A DNA stretch of 64,000 nucleotides. Source: Oxyruncus cristatus (taxonomy: Eukaryota; Chordata; Aves; Passeriformes; Cotingidae). Under the pieces are notes generated by a model that saw only the letters and a program-made list of their open reading frames with translations, made no database searches and was not told the origin of the DNA. Below, in pieces: positions 49,722 to 63,967 of this stretch. Positions within the stretch are counted from its first letter, which is position 1. Each line of letters starts with the position of its first letter. The stretch lies in the NCBI GenBank assembly GCA_013399855.1, contig VXAY01002056.1, positions 3,072,970 to 3,136,969 of the forward strand, written 5' to 3'. The translations under genes and the position numbers were made by a program.

Positions 49722-52691
49722 ATTCATAATTGTGCAGTTAAACCATTAAATACATGCAGGTTTGCCTGAAGTGCTAAGCACATTAATTTACGTTGTCATT
49801 TATGTGCCCTTTTAAGAGGATCCTTGTGAGGTGTCTCAGATTAACAGATGTTAAATGACAAAATGTTTATCAGTCCATACAACAAAGGCAGTACAAGCAA
49901 TAATATCTGCAATTTAAGCTTCTCTTTGCAGAGGCAGACCTCAGTCTGGGTTAGAAGAGACTCTTTCAAGACGGGGCCACCATTTATCTTCCATAAACAT
50001 TCAACTATCAGTTTTCTCTTCTGTCACAGGGAGAAGGGGAATCCAACTGCTAACAAGGTACTGTGCCTTTGTATCCTTGGCACGCCTCTAGAAAAACAGG
50101 ATGGAGGCATAAGGCATGGCATGCAGATCTGCAAATTCCAGCAATCGTGCAGTGGGCACCTTCTCTTGTGCATGTACAGCCCAAACAACACCAGCTCTGT
50201 TAGACCTGTGCTGGCTTCATGTGAGGTCAAGCCTGGCTGTGCCTGCACTTTGCTCCTCCAACTGGAAGCAGTGGCAGCAGAAGCTTTGTTGGCAGTGGCA
50301 AAGGTTTATAACAAGTGACAGAAGTGCCGAGGCAAAGGTCTCTAGTCCTGGCTAGGTGTGAAAGGCCCATTTTCTCTAGTCTGGTTAGACCCGAGTTAAC
50401 TGAGAACTATTAGCAGAGATCCCTAAGCTGCCCTCGTGGTCATGACTTCTGGCTGCTGAGCTGAAGACAAGCCATTTCAAAATACTTTTTTCCCCCCACA
50501 CTTGTTAAGATATGACTGTTTTGACACTCTGCTCCACTTGTCACTCCTGACAACTGGAAATAACAAGCAGTATCTCATGTGCAATTGTGTGCCTGCCAGA
50601 GACCTGGAGTCCCAAGGCTAGATGTGTTACACCATAGAGAATTACAGGTGATTATATAAAGAATTGCACATTTGTATGCTAACAAGTATCATGAGATATG
50701 CATGAGAAGATGACACTAGTCTATTTTCCTCACCCTTATCTGTCACTATCCAGTGTAAAATCTGACTGGCAGGATTCAGCATCCTTGGGACCACCCAGCA
50801 GCTCAGGCTACTTGGGTTTGATGTAAGATCACAATCCAAATTCTTACAGGGCACTTTTATTTTTCTTCAATCCAACAACTCACAGAAAAGATAAGGTTGT
50901 GCATGAAATGCGGTTAAGGAAGCTGACCCTTTTTTTTTTTTACTGCAGAGATGTTTCCTAGAACAAAACGGGACTTGGAAATTTCAAGCCACTTTCAGTA
51001 TTATTGTACACAAAACAAAAAAACCCATAAACGCAGCCAGCTATTCCATCTCAGAAAACACCAACTCCCTACACGTTACAAACACACACTTTTAAAATTT
51101 ATTATGCCACTCTATCACCTCAGGCTAATCTTCACAATATCACTGCCTCCAATTGAACCACACTGATTTATGCCAACTGTAGAGATAGTTAGTCCATCCT
51201 CAGTGCCATAAATTATAATTCTCAGATTTTTCCAAAATAGTAACAGGTTTAGAAAACTTCAGGAAGCATAAAGTCCTCTGCCTAGTATACTAGAGATTAA
51301 TTTTATTCTTAAAAATTGCAGCAATGTATGCTTCTGGTTATGGAGGTGTGCCAGCAGTGCTACAATTAGGGTTTTGCTGTCACTTCAATTATAAACCCAA
51401 TTTTTTGAGGGTTTACTAAAACTCCAGATTAAAAAGAAAAGCTTGCTGCAGGCTGAAATGTTTTGTACAAGATCTCAGCCAGGGGATAACTTGTTTCCAA
51501 CACTCTGAAAAAAAAAAATTAATCGGGTGCTTCGAATGTTAGAATTTAAATGTGTTTGAAGAGAAAAAACATTAAAAAAAGAACATTTAGTTATGAATTC
51601 AGTGCAAAGCAAGTTTCTTCCCGGTTCCTATCAGAAAGACTATGCAAAAAACATGGCTGCAGATTATGCAAGTAGAGGAGAGGAATAAGAATGACAAAAT
51701 CCCAAATGTTTGGGTGCTTGGTGTTGGGTTTTTTTTTCTTTTTTAACAAGGAACAAGCAGTTTTGCAACTGGGATTGGCCAGATCAAATGAAGAGACAGC
51801 AACCTGTGCAATTATAAGGATGGAGGAACAAACCACCCTTTCTAGAAGTGAGAAGTAGGGCAAAGACCACAAGGACAACACAGCCTTCCCTCACTTGAGT
51901 GAGGGGTGAGCCAGAGGTGTGACACTTTTCACATGTGCACACTGTGTTCCACGGTGCTGACAGCGAGTGTCAACACACCTCAGACTAAGCTTAGACCAAA
52001 ACTAATGTAATGGAAGATGTACAAAGCTGACTGTGGGCAAAACTGAAGTGAGCAGGCAGTTTTATACTGCCATGATTATTTTGCCATGAGTATCTGAAAA
52101 CACCCCAGCTAAATTTGCATCCTCACTCCTGTCTGCAGTGTGGGTACACTGTCCAAGGTTGAAGACCATTAGTTACACACAGAAATGGTATCACACATTG
52201 CACAGTCGTGGTTTCTCCATTCTGCCTTTACTCTCTTCTACAAACACCTCTGACAGAGAAGGGATATCTTTTGCCCTGAAAATTTATTCCTTGATCTCTC
52301 ACGCTGGCAGGCTGGTGACACTGACACCTCTTTGCTATTGAAAGTACTATAAAACATATCCATGCAATACAAACAGACCCTTGTTTCTGCATCTCTTGCA
52401 GTTTAGAAAATTCCAGGTCCCACACATTCATTTTTGCCAAATTGGCAGTTGCTAGGAAGCAAAAGAAAAATGCTGGCAATGGTTCTTTGAGACTGGGGAA
52501 CATGCAGGCAGTTTTCCTTCAGCACAGGAAACAGAAAGGAATTTTCAAGTGACTTTCCAGGCCAGAGACATCCAGGGATGTCTACTAATAAGGAAACCAA
52601 AGTAACTTCAAGGGGATGATGGGGAAGGGCTAAACATCATAATGATACATCTTTTGCAATGAATTTAAATTGGACACCTTGATTTACTTAC

Positions 52692-52709
52692 CTACTGTAG
52701 CTGAAGGGA
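52692..52709 (-). other. Candidate 18-nt microexon (minus strand)
   Basis: On the minus strand there is a branch-point-like ctaac, then a pyrimidine tract ending in ctgctctgcctctgtag. Next come 18 bases (TCCCTTCAGCTACAGTAG) and the donor GTAAGTAAATC. The geometry is that of a neuronal-type microexon. One frame ends in a stop and two are open. Evidence is splice signals only. Confidence 0.13.
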
Positions 52710-54686
52710 CTACAGAGGCAGAGCAGTTAGTTAAACACTGGTAGCCTGCATATCTAACACTGCACAGCAGAAACAAGCTTTTAAAGGGGAAGTAGCCAGT
52801 CTGAGCTGAAATACAGAGATAAATTGCAACTTTTCAATTAAAGACTCCCTTAATACATGAGAAACAGTTCAAAAACCGCTCAGAAAATAAACCAATGCTA
52901 CACTGCTGACACACTTTAGCAGTACTTTCTCTTCGTACAGAGAGGGAAACGGCACCAAGCAGAGCCTTTCAGAAACCTGCAAGGTTAAAGGTATACCAAT
53001 AAATGGAGAGGTCAAAAGCCTATTTTTACAGAGCATCAAGCCTAGCTATTTATTGCTTTGTACTTTTGGGAGAGGGGGTTGTAAAAAAAAAAATTCTCAT
53101 ACCAAGACACAAGATCAAACAACTGTATTGACTGCTGTTTTCTGAAATATTCTTCTCATACAACAATGAAAAATTGCATGGGCAACTGCACTGGGGAGCA
53201 AGTGAAGTGCAACAGCATTTTGCCCACTAAAGCCAAAAGCAGTGTATCACAGAGGGGGATGCTTGTAACATGAAATACACAACTTAAACATAGAAAGAAT
53301 TATTCTAAGTTCCCATTATACATGCAATATACAATGTACTTTTAGCTTTGATCACACCATACAGTAACTGATTATACCCAGCCCTCTACCAGCAGGAGCC
53401 TTCATTCCAGCTGCTTGATTCTTGCAAGAAGGTCCATCACGGCTCTCAAAGGCAACCACAAGCTTCACACTCTGCAACAGCTGAGATTTTGCTCAGGGTG
53501 TTTAAGGATCTGCAGAATTATTTTCCCCCCCTCTCCACTTCCTCCATGGTGCTCATTTATAGTAAAATAGGGAAAATGCTGTTGGCAAGAAGATATAAGA
53601 ATGATTTCCTTCTCTTGCTACTTTGATGATTCCCCTTAGGGGACACAGAACAAAGAAAATCAACACTGGTGGTAGCAGAAAAGATCCAAAAGTCTCTTTT
53701 AGGGCAAAGGACACAGGTTGTGAAACAGCTCTTCTTCTGCATCTGTTCAATACAACTCAGTGGTAAATTCTGTGTACCTCCCTACACCTCCTGTCTTACC
53801 ACTGCAGTGCCTCATGCAACAGGGCACCACACAACCTCTACTGCTGACAGAAAACACACACAAAGAGTAATTCCCTCAGCCCCCCAATAAATGGAGAGTT
53901 AACTACAGAAGAAAGTCAGGGGAATTTTCTTCCTTAAGGAAATGTCAATATTGTCTCAAATTCAGTGATGTTTGTAGAAATTAACCAAGAATTGCTGTTT
54001 CTAGTGAAACTTTAACATTTTAACACTACAAACATGGAATATCTTTCTTAATCCAGGCTTAAACTGACAAGCTAATACAGGTCATTTTGCAAAAAAAAGC
54101 AACAGATATCTGAAGTACACATTGTTTTCTTGTTAGTTCTTGACCAGAAGACACTGTCTAACACAACACATGGCAAGCTAATCAGGGAAGCTTGCTGGAC
54201 TTTCAGCTGCATGACCTGTATGCAGAAATACTGTACTTGTGACTTGTGAAACCTGGGATTATTTACTCAATACATTGTACAGCACAAGTCCCTCCCAAAA
54301 ATATAAGGAAAAATTGGTTTGGGAACTGTCAGCCTTTTGAGCTCCAACATCACCAACAATTCTCATTCAACTAGTTACACCAGGATAGGCCAGGCTGGGA
54401 TGGAATATGCTGCACACAGCTCCAGATTCTTTTTGGTCCTCAGTGAGATGCACTGGCACAATTTAAAGTAGGACTCCATAAGGTCAGAAATGGATAAAAT
54501 ATTTCTTAGCAATTTTCAAAACCAAACATGCCTGATCCAAGACTCTTCACAAGTTTTGAGAAGAATCAAAGCTGACTAAAAGGCTGATCGATTCAACAGT
54601 GGTGACTCAGGCACCCCACTTAATTCAGAGTGCTATAAATGCAGAATGAATAATTTAACTGGGAAACTCATGCCCTCATGTCTGTT

Positions 54687-54710
54687 TGTGTGTGTGTGCA
54701 CACATACACA
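54687..54710. repeat. (TG)n-(CA)n short microsatellite
   Basis: A TG run changes directly to CA, giving a self-complementary alternating tract. Confidence 0.85.
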
Positions 54711-54719
54711 AGCATGTTT

Positions 54720-57700
54720 ACACACATCAAAACTGAGTCCAAGACACAGGGCTACTTGACAAACAAAAGAATATTCATGTTTTGACAAAATACTACTTTG
54801 CTTTTACTGGCACGTAAGACCAGGTTGCACTAGGCATATTTTAGCAATAATGATCAAAGCACAGGCTTTCCCTGAAGATTAATGACTGGCTAAGAGGATA
54901 GTTTGAGGTCTGTTTACCCCAGCTGGTCCTTAATTCCCAGGAAAAGCATCTGCAAGGCTTATTATTGCTATAAACCTAAGATGGAGGGAGGGGTTTATGC
55001 TGTTCCAAATGATATGTACGACGAGACTTAATGTCTTATATATTAGCCAGACTGCTTAACCCATCTCTTAAAGAACTATTCATCTTGAAAGTAAATAACT
55101 TCAAACTTCGGTAGCTGTGCATTCCATGTGAGCTCTGCAAACTCCTTTACAACCAATTCATTACCCCCCCACCCGCCTCTATGGCAAGTGAGGAAAGAGA
55201 TACACAAGGATCATTTCACTCCTCATTGAAATACAGCTACATCTGGGTGGAGAGTGAAAGCTATTTAACAGCACACAGGACTCCTACGTAATGTTTAGGA
55301 CAGAAAGCAAAGAATATCGTATTTACTTCAAACTGAAGAGGATTTAGCTACACGGAAAGCCACTGCTTGACTGAACAGAAGCTAATGTGTAACACTCCTG
55401 GAAAATATGCATGTGGTTTTTCAGACAGATTGTGAATCTCTTATCCACACTCCTGAACAGCTACTCAAAGGAATAATTTCCCTGATTTAATGGAGGAACA
55501 GTTCCAGTTTGAGTAAGTAGTTTCCAACCTGAATCTTATTTATCACAGTGGTCACAAATGTCATGGGTCACCAGAAGTTCTCAAAAGCCTGCACTTAAGT
55601 TAGAAATCTTACTGCTTGCAATGTTATTCCTTAAAATATGTAGAATACTCAGTTATGAACTTGCATCTTAAAATAAAAAAAAAATCCAAACAGCAAAGAA
55701 AAAATGCTAAGCTTACATTCACATCAAATTCTAGATTATTAATAGTAACTGGCCCAAGGAGGGTCTACAGATTTTAAGTTCGTGTAATGTGGCAACTGAC
55801 TGACAGGTTAGATTCAAATCTTGAAGGTGTTTCATTTAATTGTATATACGTTAGCAATCATGTTTAGACTTGAGCTAGGCTATATACTATACTTTCCTGT
55901 ATATTTTCCCACAGACATACCCTAAACAACAACAAAACGTTTTTAGCATCATTATGAAAAAAAATAAAACAACAAAACTGGATGTTCCAAATTAAGCATG
56001 TGATTCAAACGGTCTCTTTACAAAGGATGAATAAACCCAACAGGATTAATTTATTAAGACTCCAATGATCGAAAGCCTGTTATTCACAGCTAGCAAAAAT
56101 ATTCATGGTTTTGAATGGGATTTGCCCAAGACAAACTTCTGTCATAAAAATATTCTACCTTTTCTTGCACAAATAAAGCTGCTTTGCTATGTAGAGCAAG
56201 ATTCAGAAAAGTGTGCAATAGTTTGCAACCAAAAAACTCTCCTCTGCTTTCATACTTCCAAATTTTCCACATCTATCACTGTTTTAAGAAGACAGGTATA
56301 ATAATTAAGACACCCTCACTTTGGGGTCTCTAGATTCTTCATTATCAGTTTGTAAGGTAGTGAGTAGGCTAAGTAAACAACAACAACCCAGTGGAAGATG
56401 ACAAAAACATATTTCTAACTATCTATTCTCATTATCTGAAATAAAGCTCTTAAAAATGCATTAAACTTCCTCAAGTGCTGTTTCACTTTGGAAAGGTGTG
56501 ATTTTAGAAAGATCCAAAGACTTTTGGGAAACCAAATTTCAACATGTTTGAATCTATGTGTGTGTCTAGCTCCTTTCCTATAATTAGAAGGGCCTTTCAA
56601 CCTGTGAGCCCATGGGCTTTCTGTAGCTATTAGGAACGATCCTCTATGACAACTTTTAGCTTGTTCCAACATATCTCCTGAATGAAGGCATCCATAAATG
56701 GAAGAGCAGCTGATCTCATTTTTGCAGGTAGGTGTAATGCAAACCAGGAGAGTAGCCTGGTTGTTAGACACCCATAGCTATATTTATCAGGAAAACCCTC
56801 CTTGGACATTGAGCAGGGCCACTGCCTGATCATCACAAGACACGAGTAATAACTCCTAAGTATCTAATGCATTACCAGTCACACACACAACTGTGGAGAC
56901 ACCAAAGGCAGCAGCAGAACTCCCCCGGCACATGCTTTCTCAGCTGTTTACTTTCATGCACACAGCAGGGTGGCACGATAGCAAAACTACAGCTTTTGTT
57001 TCTGAAAAATGCTGATTTTTGTTTTTATAAACATACCATGTTTATGAGAGATGCTGGGTAGGCTGACATTATATATCAGCACATCATTGTCTGATCTTAC
57101 AACTCATCACTTTGTTCATCTCCTGGTTTATGCATATATAATGAATCCATGTAGTAGGCTTTTTTTTTTTTTAATTGGCTTTGTATAGCTGAGCCATTTT
57201 CTCTGGCTTCAGATTCCCTCCAGATGTCCTGACTAGTCCAAATCTACATCATTTTGTGAGAGAACATCTATGATATTATGATGCTCTTTTTTTGGGATCA
57301 CTTTTTTTTTTCATTTTTACTACTGATACGTTTTTTTAATAAATTCTATTGGCTTCATATTCCACTATTCCAGACTTCTTCAGACGTATGAGCTCAGATG
57401 GTACCACATGAGAACATGAGAAGGCAAAGATAAGATTATACAGAGATCCCAACAATATAACTGAAATAAAATGACCTGGTAATCCAAACAAGATTCAGAC
57501 AGCAAAGATATTCAGAAAGATAATCCACTGAGTAACACATATTTGATACCTAAGTCTTCACTACCCTTCAGCTTCTATTGCACCAGGTGTATCACCTAGA
57601 TCTGTATAAAGTTAATATGAAGTGATGCCAAGACAGACTCCAGTGTACGAAGAAAGGTACCAGAAAAGCAGTGACTTCACTGCTTCGAAGCAGGTTAGTG

Positions 57701-60700
57701 TGGGATCCCAATACAACTCAGGCTGCAGAACTTCTCAGGCAGCATGATGTCAGCAACGTTTCAAAACACAACCCTACCCTAAATTTCAGAAATTACTGCA
57801 ACTTTCTAAACACATTTGACAAAGCATCTCTAAACCCAGTAGTTTCACAGATGTTCCTGGGTGTATAAACTGATTTGTAGCATTTTTATCGTATATGCGG
57901 GTGTGCTTAGATGAAAACTACCAGGATGTCAGTGTGAGTAACAGTCTCTGGGAAAAAAATTTCAACTTAAAAGACCTCAGTAACAGCACAACCCTACTTC
58001 TGTCCTTTAAAATAACTGCAAACTCGACAAATTAGATCACAAAAAAAACCAACAACAAAAAAACCAGATAATCAAGGGGAAAAAATCATATAAATATGGC
58101 TTTAAACATACTGATTTAGATATTAAACACAGTATTTTAAAAACCTAATTGTGTTTTTTCCTCAACAAGAATTTAATACCACTCTTGCTCCACAGTCAAT
58201 ACGAGTTTATTAGAATGATAAAGAAGGCAGGAACAGTTCTTCAGGTGCTGTTACATGATTTCTCTTACTACAAATAAACAAAATTGCATCTGTGACTTCA
58301 GCACAAATACCCTTTCCTCCTAGGAATGTCATTCCTACCTGAATCCACCAAAATGCATTTCCCAATTTGGAACTTATTTATTATGAATCAGGCTCCAATT
58401 TCTGCCTCAACTGGCTGAGTTGCAACTTATTCGAGCCTAGACATTCCACTGAGCTCTTAGATACTTTTAAAGCAAGCACTATTTTAGAAAACTGAATAGC
58501 AGAGAGCAGTTTAATTTACTTTGAAAATACATGACTTTTATTGAAAATAATGGCATTATCATTCAATCAAATAATACATATATGTCCGAAAGAATAGAAT
58601 TTTACCTGTGAGACTTTATATACATCACGCTAACAGCTTCTGTGACTATGACATCTGTATTCTACCATTATGAAAGCACAATCCTATTTATGATTATGCT
58701 TTAAGAAAGTGAAAAAAATCAAAACAATTTTATGCAATAAACTGATCTCAGTTAGCACTTATGGGGATATTTTGACACAAATCCACAGAATTCATTTTGA
58801 TCCAACTACTGTAATTATAGAATATTTATCTGTGTGAGGATAGAAGAATGTAAAGAATAAAATCTATTTTATCATGAAAAATTGCATGTAAACCCATTCT
58901 TAAACTTAGCTTCTTACTGCTGTCAGATTCAAAAGGACACCAATCCATGACTTACATGTGATCCCTATTAATTTATCAGTTCTTTATCCAAACAGTCTTT
59001 ACTAAAGACAGTTAATTCACTACTTTGTTCATCTACTGTACCTGTTATATTTATTTGCAAATGAAGGACCAGAAAGTACATTTACTTAAATGTTATTTAC
59101 AAGCACCTTCAACGTGCTTCCAGTGTAATATATCATCAGCACAGTCTTTGATTTAATTGTTGCCGTCACTCATTCCTGTGCACTAACATATGTAGGAGTT
59201 CCAAACGCCAAAATATTCCTGCCTTTTTTCTGTGCTACATACCAGATTTTGTAACCTGTGTCAAGCTACCTCCAATGCTTACAACTTGTGAACAGAGGCC
59301 AACAATGAGCCTCCCCAGACACTAAATCATAATCTTCATGTTTTTCGTATTTCACATTCTAGCCACAGTTTCAACATCCATACCCCGTGACATTAGGGAA
59401 GGATAAATCAAGGAGGATGACAGCTCCCTTGTAGAGACTGGTACGGCCCTGGGATCTGCCACACCCAACACCCACAGCTTCTGCCAGATGTCTCCAAAAG
59501 TTTTGCGGTGTTAACCCCTTCAGGAGTAACTGAGGGCTTTGTGCTGAACCTTTGCTAAGTAACTGCTCTTCCCTTTTTTTGTACAAAGAGAGAAAAATAC
59601 AACTTACCCTTAACCCAGCAACTTTTGACTAACTAAAAGCTGGGCTATCAGTGACAATTAGCAAATCAGTCCTTTTATTTCCTTAAAAACAGGAATTAGA
59701 AGTTAAGAGTTAGCAATATACAACATTCCTTCTTTCACACCATGCTGCGGTCCCATGTGTTTATCAAAAAATTCCTAAACAGTTTTATGTTCACCTCTTC
59801 AGACCTAGGACTCTGCTTTACCTTCTTGGAATCAGAATGCCCATTAACTGGCCTTTAGCCAAACAGACTATTCAGGCCTTAAATCAACAGGATTTCTAAT
59901 CCGAAATCCATAAGATAAACTCCACAACTGCTTCTTGGGGTTTGATCTGCCCCAGGGACATAAATTTGCATGCAATTTCTAAATTTGTGAATAGTCCCTG
60001 GGCTTAAAGTTGCACATATGCTTAAGTACTTTGTTCACTCTGGGTCTAAACCAGCTACTTTAAAATGAAAACACAAGTCATGCAAAGAATAACATAGTTA
60101 AAAATAATTTTGCTCTGTAAATATTGTACCCAAGGAAAAAAACGTAACAAAATAAACATACTGATTCCTAAAAGCACGTACTGACCCAACAGTAGGTAAA
60201 CAGCAGCCTAAAAGTCATCAGCAAATATCAATGCATGCCACTTCACATAAAAGGGCAGAGTCAGATTTATTTAAAAATAATAATAAATGGGAACTGTATC
60301 CAAGATTATTTATACACTATTGCAGGTAAAAGTATCTGTGGATATAAACAGCAAGGAACTGGTCACAGCTTTCAGAGTAAGACTGGCCCTAATTCTTCAC
60401 TAAGTTTATTCCGTGCCTTTGAAAGCAGCTATTTAGGCAATTTCATTTGTCTCTCCTGTGCAAAATGTGTTCATGTCTCCAGTTTTTGTGTGGCTTTTCA
60501 CAAAAAGGTAACCCAGTAAAAAAATAATGCAAGGCTAGCACTATTGACACGGGTACTCATGGCTACTGTACTTCCTAAAACTACTTCTGATTTGCTTTCC
60601 AGTAATTTAGGATTCAAGTTGAGCATCAGTATTTCTTTAAACAGCTTAAAGCACAAAGAAATTACACTGAAAGTAATATAGTTATTTCAGCTCTTGTTGA

Positions 60701-63700
60701 AAACAAATGCACTAGAATCAGGGTTGAACTTAGGTAAGAAAAAAATCAACATGCCTGCAACTACGTTTCATTTGGTGAACATGGCACTCAAGTAACTATC
60801 CATAGTTCACAAGAAAAACTCAAATACACTTTTTATCATTTAAAAGAACTGCTCATAAAAATCAACACTGATGGGCTAAGGATTTGTTCTCATTTACAAA
60901 CTTTTCAAGACAGAGAATTAACATTTCTTCTTGAGAAGGATTTTTCCCTCCAGTTTGTTCTTTATACACGTCCCCTATGAGTTAAAGGGTTAAGTAACCA
61001 TTATATTCTAAAGAGCAAACTGTTTGCCTTAGGGCCATCTCCTCCTTACTCCTGATGAATTGCCTGACACTCCATGTATCATACATTACTTTTCACTAGG
61101 AAGCAGCATTTGGTTCCAGTCATGGTGTAAGAACTGACTTTGGAAGTACGAACCAATATGGGAAAGACCAAAAAACCTTTAGTACATTATCATCTACTAA
61201 ACAGTATGCATAAATATTGATGCATAAATTTATAAATATGTTCTTTAATACTCACAAAAGGGGCAAGAAGTATATAGAAAGAAATTTTATGCATATTAAG
61301 ATGAATAAAAGACCAACTGTGAGAATCAATATTCTGAGTGACACTTTTCCAGACTAGAATGAAAGAAATGCTAATGTTCCTGAGGGCTTTGCAGCAGAAG
61401 TATTGGACGTAAGCTGAACACATGCACCCAAACCCCTGGCTCAACTCCCTCTGATCTTAGAAAAACCTGATTGTAAGACAACAGGGGTTTCATGTGCAGC
61501 TCCCACTGGAAGTGCTTCACACCTCTGAATGAAGAGTGCACCTTCCTCCCTCTTTGGGGATAGAAAAATGAATTCTTCCTCACCACAATGGTACAGCAAG
61601 GGTGAATTCATACACATTTATGAAGCAGTAGAGACTGGAGAAGCTCTGGACTGCAGGGTATGCAAGGACTGAACATAAATTTTAATCAAAATACTACTGT
61701 TAGATGAAGGAAGTGGCCACTGTAACAACAGGTACCATAACAGAGAGAAAAATGAATGCCTGTTTTGAACACACTGCGTTCAAAACATCTGGATGATGTA
61801 GAAGAAAAATAAAATTGCTCCTGCAAAATTCTCCCCTCTGGGGAACAGAGAAAGCAGCATGCTTAGGTGACAAATCTGAGGGGAGACAGGAAAGACAGGA
61901 ATAGATGAGGGCCAATGCAGAAGGGTACAGAGCTCAGGAATGGAGATTTCTCAAACAACTGTTGCCAGCAAACAGCTACGAAACCCATTTACAAAACACA
62001 AGTCTTATCCGTCTCCAGTTGCTTACTTAACAGTCTCTTTAATGTTATCAATAAGCCCAGTGAGGTGAAGATCCAATGTGTGAAGTTCCTTCAACAGGCT
62101 TTGCCCTTTGAATCCTGTCATATTGCCATGAATACGGCTCTGTGAGTTTTACTGCAGTGTTTTGCTCAAGTGATAAATAACATTAAAATACATATTGAAA
62201 AAAAACAACACCCAAACCAGGCTGCAGAGTTGGATAAGAAATGCCAAAGGGCTTGCAAGTATGTGTGTACCACAGCTCACTTTTATGTCTTACAGTATGA
62301 CTGTCCAATTATTTCATTAAAGAGGACAAAAGGCATAGCAAAGATCCCCAAGAAGTCAGTCCTTTATGTGTGCTGAGTGAACCATATGCCTGGAAGGCAC
62401 ATAATGAGAAATAATTAAATGAATACCATAATACAGAGGGTGACAGACTCAGATTGTCCAGGCAAACACCATTTCTAATGTAAGAACAGGGCTTTACAGA
62501 CTTTTCTTTTTTTCCCTTCCCTCAAAGCAAGACAGTCACATATTTGGAATAGTCTCTGGCATTCATAAAGTGTTCAAAACTTACATCCAGTCTTCTTTCC
62601 CACCTAAGAATTCCCTTCATTGAAGGCTTCCAAAGCTATCTTTGGCATCTTGACTTTGATTTATCCATCATAGGTTCTCGTCCAGCTCTAAGTCTGCACA
62701 CATAGCTGTGCTAGCTAAAATCCTTAAATCCTGCACATTTGTATTTTTGGTTTGGTATCCTAAATGCAATTAATACCAGTACGATTTATCTAATTACAAT
62801 GGCTTAAAAATAGTGGAAAGGATGAAAAAAACTAGGATGAGGATAGTGACACTCACTCAATAGCTGAGGAAGGATCTTTTATTCACTCCTTTATTCAAAT
62901 GAAGTGATAAGAAGCAGAGGATTCGGGGGTTTTTGTTGTTGTTGTTGCCTTATTTTTAATAGAAGTATCCCTGAAAGGTTAAAAGACACTTGCTATTTCA
63001 AAACTGCCCTTCAAAGCAGACATACAGCAACTGGAAAAAAGGACCAACTGAAGCACACATCAAATGAAATGGTGTAAGTAAGACAATCTATTTCACAGAT
63101 AAGCAGTTCACTTTTGAAGGTAACACATGTGCTGATTTGGCTACAAGAAGAATGGTAAACAGTGCTCCAGGAACAAATATATTAGGATGTAAAGGAAAAA
63201 AAAGGGATTAAAGCATTTTTGCACTTATCCTTGAGAGTTGCCTTTTGGGTGCATAGAGATCCTTGTACAAGAGAGTAAGTCCCATTCCCCTGTGAGTAAT
63301 AAACACAGCCAGAAAGTTTGCTCAGGAAAGCTCGACCAGGTTCCAGACTCTTGGTAGTTGAGAAAGAAAAGGCACTCCCAAAACACAAGATGGGATGTTT
63401 GAATGCAGGAGGAAAATAACCTAAGACATTATCTCATAACACAAAAACACAGTGCTCGTGTAAGTCGTTGAAAACTCCAGTGCCAAAGCTAAATTTGAGA
63501 ATTTACCTTAACTAGCAGAATGAGTAAAATTAAACTAAGAGGGTCTTCCAGAAGGCTTCTGATAGCAAGCCTGTGATATTGCCGTCAATTTGTTAGTGAT
63601 TTTGTGTATACACATGTATATTTCAATAGCTTCCTACGACGACAGAAACACTTCCCCTACTGCTATCAAAGGCTTTACAAGGTAGCAATTAACCACCATC

Positions 63701-63765
63701 TAAATGCTCAACGCTGAAGTGTGCTAATAGAAAGGGCAAAGAACCGTCTCCTCTGGCAGTCACAA
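54720..63765. other. Featureless AT-rich stretch upstream of the CpG island
   Basis: No gene, clear transposon or CpG cluster is visible across 9 kb. A 43-nt splice-bounded open segment at 60691-60733 on the plus strand (tatagttatttcag ... CTTAG|GTAAGA) was noted but has nothing else behind it. If the CpG island is a promoter, this is its upstream intergenic region. Confidence 0.65.
62931..62948. repeat. (GTT)n repeat
   Basis: About five GTT units follow a short G run. Confidence 0.8.
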
Positions 63766-63770
63766 AATTA

Positions 63771-63844
63771 TAAACACACACACACAGAANTCAAAAAATT
63801 AAAAACACACACAAACAAAAAAAAAAAAAAAACAAACAAAAAAA
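63771..63844. repeat. CA/A-rich simple repeat with one ambiguous base
   Basis: This is an (AC)n run, then AAAAC-like units, a 16-base A run and AAAC units. It contains the only N in the window, at 63790, which is consistent with sequencing trouble in simple sequence. It abuts the CpG island. Confidence 0.9.
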
Positions 63845-63934
63845 GTCGAAAAGTTAAGGCCCAAAGGCAGCTCGTCCCTTCCCGGGCCGCGGCAGTTCCG
63901 GGGCCGGGGCAGCTCCCCGTGGGGCGCTGAGGGG

Positions 63935-63967
63935 ACGCGGCCATGGCGGGAACGCGGCCATGGCGGG
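63935..63967 (+). repeat. Tandem 16-bp duplication containing the start-codon context
   Basis: The 16-mer acgcggccatggcggg occurs at 63935-63950 and again at 63952-63967, an offset of 17 bases. Each copy carries an ATG in Kozak context. Because 17 is not a multiple of three, the duplicate places a second start in a different reading frame. Confidence 0.85.

Larger units (their letters stand above)
43610..54680. other. Non-coding stretch with scattered exon candidates
   Basis: Candidates lie at 48133, 48941, 49536 and 52692. The longest ORF in the window (156 codons, plus, 49848-50318) is here but has no domain, no convincing start context and overlapping open frames in other phases. A plus-strand donor (TTGAG|GTAAGTTC) at 43668 lies just right of the CR1 fragment. 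Confidence 0.65.

Noticed and set aside
49848..50318. 156-codon ORF on the plus strand, the longest in the window
   Set aside because: No domain, signal or membrane pattern; other frames and the opposite strand are open over the same bases; the length is within chance range for 64 kb.
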